Assembly (NCBI GenBank): GCA_964011275.1
Contig: CAXGOB010000007.1
Location: 28,166 to 92,165 of the forward strand
Direction of reading: 5' to 3'
Length of the DNA: 64,000 bases
From: UBA7328 sp002471345
GTDB taxonomy: Bacteria; Bacteroidota; Bacteroidia; Chitinophagales; Saprospiraceae
Shown: positions 62,431 through 64,000 of the stretch, piece after piece
Layout of the letters: each line of letters opens with the position of its first letter
Position numbering within the stretch: the first letter of the stretch is position 1
Notes under the pieces: generated by a model
Told to the model about the DNA's origin: nothing
The model's database searches: none
The model's input: the letters and a program-made list of their open reading frames with translations, nothing else
Program-made: the position numbers and the translations under genes

Positions 62431-63381
62431 ATGACAAAATTCTATGCTATGTCTATAAAACTAAGATTGCTTCTTTTATATCTAAAATATTTCACTAAAG
62501 ACAATCTCAGCATACCCCCAAATAAAATTAGAGAAGACAACGCCAAAAGGCAACCAACATTCCACAAAATACTAGAGTTCTCTCCAGAAGAACTTCATGA
62601 AGTTAGAAATGAGTGGATAGTAATGAGAGATGAACAGTCTATACCGGTAAGAACATATAGACCTTCAACACAAAAAAACCTTCCTCTAATTATATACTTT
62701 CATGGAGGAGGTTTTGTATTGAGAAACCTCGATTCTCATGACAGAGTATGTCGGCGACTGAGTAAGATGAACAATGCTGTAGTTGTATCAGTGGGCTACC
62801 GATTAGCACCTGAATATAAATTTCCCACACCTCATCAGGACTGCTATGATGCAACTATTTGGGCAATAAGTAATACCAGTAATCTTGGGATTGATAAAAA
62901 CAAGGTGACTGTAATGGGTGATAGTGCAGGAGCCAATTTAGCTACTGTTGTAAGTCTAATTGCAAGAGATAACAATGGACCAAAAATATCCAATCAAGTC
63001 TTGATATATCCATGTTGCGATTCAAGTAAAACTTACGATACTGAAATAGAATATAGCGAAGGATATTTCCTTACCAAAAAGCGAATGGATTGGTTTACAG
63101 ATCATTACGTTCGCAAACCAGAAGATGTCTTTGAACCATTCGTATCACCAGTATTGATGGATGACCTATCTAACCTACCTCGAACATTTATTATGACAGC
63201 TGAGTATGATCCTCTCAAAGGAGAAGGGTTAGCATACTCAAATAAACTTACAGCTGCAAATAATGATGTAAAACACCTTGAATACTCTGGTGTTATCCAT
63301 GGCTTCTTTAGTATGCCAAAAATATCCAAAGAATGTATGGAAGCTAATCAAGATATCAAAAGCTTTCTAAATTATGCTTGA
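62431..63381 (+). CDS. Alpha/beta hydrolase, hormone-sensitive-lipase-type
   Basis: A 316-residue hydrolase. The oxyanion-hole motif HGGG is at 91-94, the nucleophile is Ser165 in GDSAG (163-167), and the likely acid and base are in YDPLKGEGLAY (Asp) and VIHGFFSMP (His). The N-terminus has a hydrophobic stretch (RLLLLYLKYF) that could associate with membranes, but no cleavable signal is evident. Substrates of the HSL family include short acyl esters and lactones; none is identified here. It converges with the DUF5916 gene. Confidence 0.88.
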   Translation: MTKFYAMSIKLRLLLLYLKYFTKDNLSIPPNKIREDNAKRQPTFHKILEFSPEELHEVRNEWIVMRDEQSIPVRTYRPSTQKNLPLIIYFHGGGFVLRNLDSHDRVCRRLSKMNNAVVVSVGYRLAPEYKFPTPHQDCYDATIWAISNTSNLGIDKNKVTVMGDSAGANLATVVSLIARDNNGPKISNQVLIYPCCDSSKTYDTEIEYSEGYFLTKKRMDWFTDHYVRKPEDVFEPFVSPVLMDDLSNLPRTFIMTAEYDPLKGEGLAYSNKLTAANNDVKHLEYSGVIHGFFSMPKISKECMEANQDIKSFLNYA

Positions 63382-64000
63382 TCAACTATTGATAAACCGA
63401 TAAGTAAATTTCATCAAGAAAATATTATCGATCTTTTTAGTAAATAGATCTTCAGAGAGTGAATCAAAAATTGGTTTGTTGGGATCCGCCGAATTAGAGG
63501 TGCTTTGTGTCCAAACTAAGAAGAATTCAGAGCCAGGTTTATATTCCCATCTCATTACAAGATTTGATCTAAATTGAAGAAAATTAAAATCAGGGTTATC
63601 AAATGAATAATCTGTTGATCCATTTCCATCCTCGTCCACATAATAGGTACCATTTCCTTCACTTTGCGTAATCATATCATTGGCGTAAAGATTAAATCTG
63701 TCCTGATAATTTTTAGCTAAAGGATCAGTGATATATTTGAATTCGGTATAATTCCCTTTTGAGATAAAAGGTTGTCCCCAGTATTGAATACTCATATTAG
63801 GAGAGAGTGAATAATTCAACCTCAGCGACATCGAAATAGTCTTTTGATTCACTCTTCCTGTAATGTATCTGTCTTGGCCATTAAATGTGGTGCTAGATAC
63901 ATTCTGGATGGCTCTATTCTGATGAAAATAACGGGGAGAAAGTGAAATAGAAAGTGCATTGCTAGGCTGAGCAGACACTCCGAAATTTAAATTATGGATT
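63382..64000 (-). CDS. DUF5916 domain protein, C-terminal part (runs off the window)
   Basis: The visible 206 residues continue in frame to the window edge, so the gene is partial at its 5' end. The C-terminus FNFLQFRSNLVMRWEYKPGS, VWTQSTSN and a final KFTYRF resemble the C-terminal beta-barrel-like half of DUF5916 proteins, which usually carry an N-terminal family 9 carbohydrate-binding module and a signal peptide. The function is unknown. The stop is directly after the convergent hydrolase stop. Confidence 0.8.
   Translation of the reverse strand, partial: IHNLNFGVSAQPSNALSISLSPRYFHQNRAIQNVSSTTFNGQDRYITGRVNQKTISMSLRLNYSLSPNMSIQYWGQPFISKGNYTEFKYITDPLAKNYQDRFNLYANDMITQSEGNGTYYVDEDGNGSTDYSFDNPDFNFLQFRSNLVMRWEYKPGSEFFLVWTQSTSNSADPNKPIFDSLSEDLFTKKIDNIFLMKFTYRFINS

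Overview
The window is a stretch of a low-GC chromosome from a member of the Bacteroidota, most likely a free-living, aerobic or microaerobic marine or aquatic lineage (Saprospiria-like; that placement is inference). The evidence is: two secreted proteins with C-terminal type IX secretion (T9SS) sorting domains, a GLPGLI-family protein next to a TonB-type outer-membrane beta-barrel, a DUF5916 protein, a tandem-HTH AraC regulator, a fused CcoN-CcoO cbb3 oxidase, and an exact Bacteroidota promoter (TTTG-N19-TATATTTG) in front of the initiator tRNA. Coding density is high, with many short overlaps between co-directional genes.

Layout. 0.1-5.7 kb is housekeeping: a DUF1572 protein, a riboflavin kinase/FAD synthetase fused to a family 2 glycosyltransferase, an RluA-type pseudouridine synthase, yqgE, fabD and a cold-shock-domain protein. 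5.9-10.4 kb holds a tight operon of an ornithine cyclodeaminase-family protein, threonine synthase and a homoserine kinase II-like kinase, followed by rsgA. 10.6-15.7 kb is accessory: an esterase, a double-HTH AraC regulator, a SnoaL-like protein, a YHS-domain protein, then two decayed genes (GNAT and SnoaL lipoprotein) around an SRPBCC protein. 15.7-18.7 kb has folE, a LytS/LytTR two-component pair and a cupin. 18.7-20.8 kb has initiator tRNA-Met, a frameshifted membrane gene, a 42-codon micro-gene with its own terminator and an ankyrin-like protein.

20.8-24.3 kb carries a DUF1761 membrane protein, a PfkB kinase resembling inositol kinases, an inositol-dehydrogenase-like oxidoreductase and ddl. 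24.3-31.1 kb is a complete histidine degradation operon hutH-hutU-hutI-hutG with a divergent LysR regulator. 31.1-41.7 kb is the secreted section: an 1868-residue modular T9SS protein, a GH3 glycosidase and a T9SS heme peroxidase interrupted by one amber codon. 42.4-52.1 kb has a DUF1835 protein, a GLPGLI/TonB pair, rluF, a sugar isomerase divergent from a GntP permease and a thioredoxin-like lipoprotein.

52.1-62.3 kb is a complete cbb3 cytochrome oxidase locus (ccoS, ccoNO, ccoQ, ccoP, ccoG, ccoH/fixH, a TauE/SafE-like protein, ccoI) with hemN divergent from it. Two FNR-type boxes lie at identical distance (29 nt from box centre to the -7 element) upstream of the ccoS and ccoI transcripts, so low-oxygen control by an FNR/CRP protein of the oxidase, its copper ATPase and the oxygen-independent haem enzyme is likely. 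An undescribed 35-residue membrane peptide is the first gene of the ccoI transcript. The window ends with an alpha/beta hydrolase and the C-terminus of a DUF5916 protein.

Other notable patterns are three otherwise readable genes interrupted by in-frame TAG codons, while TAG is also used as an ordinary stop by neighbouring genes, and several micro-genes below usual annotation cut-offs.
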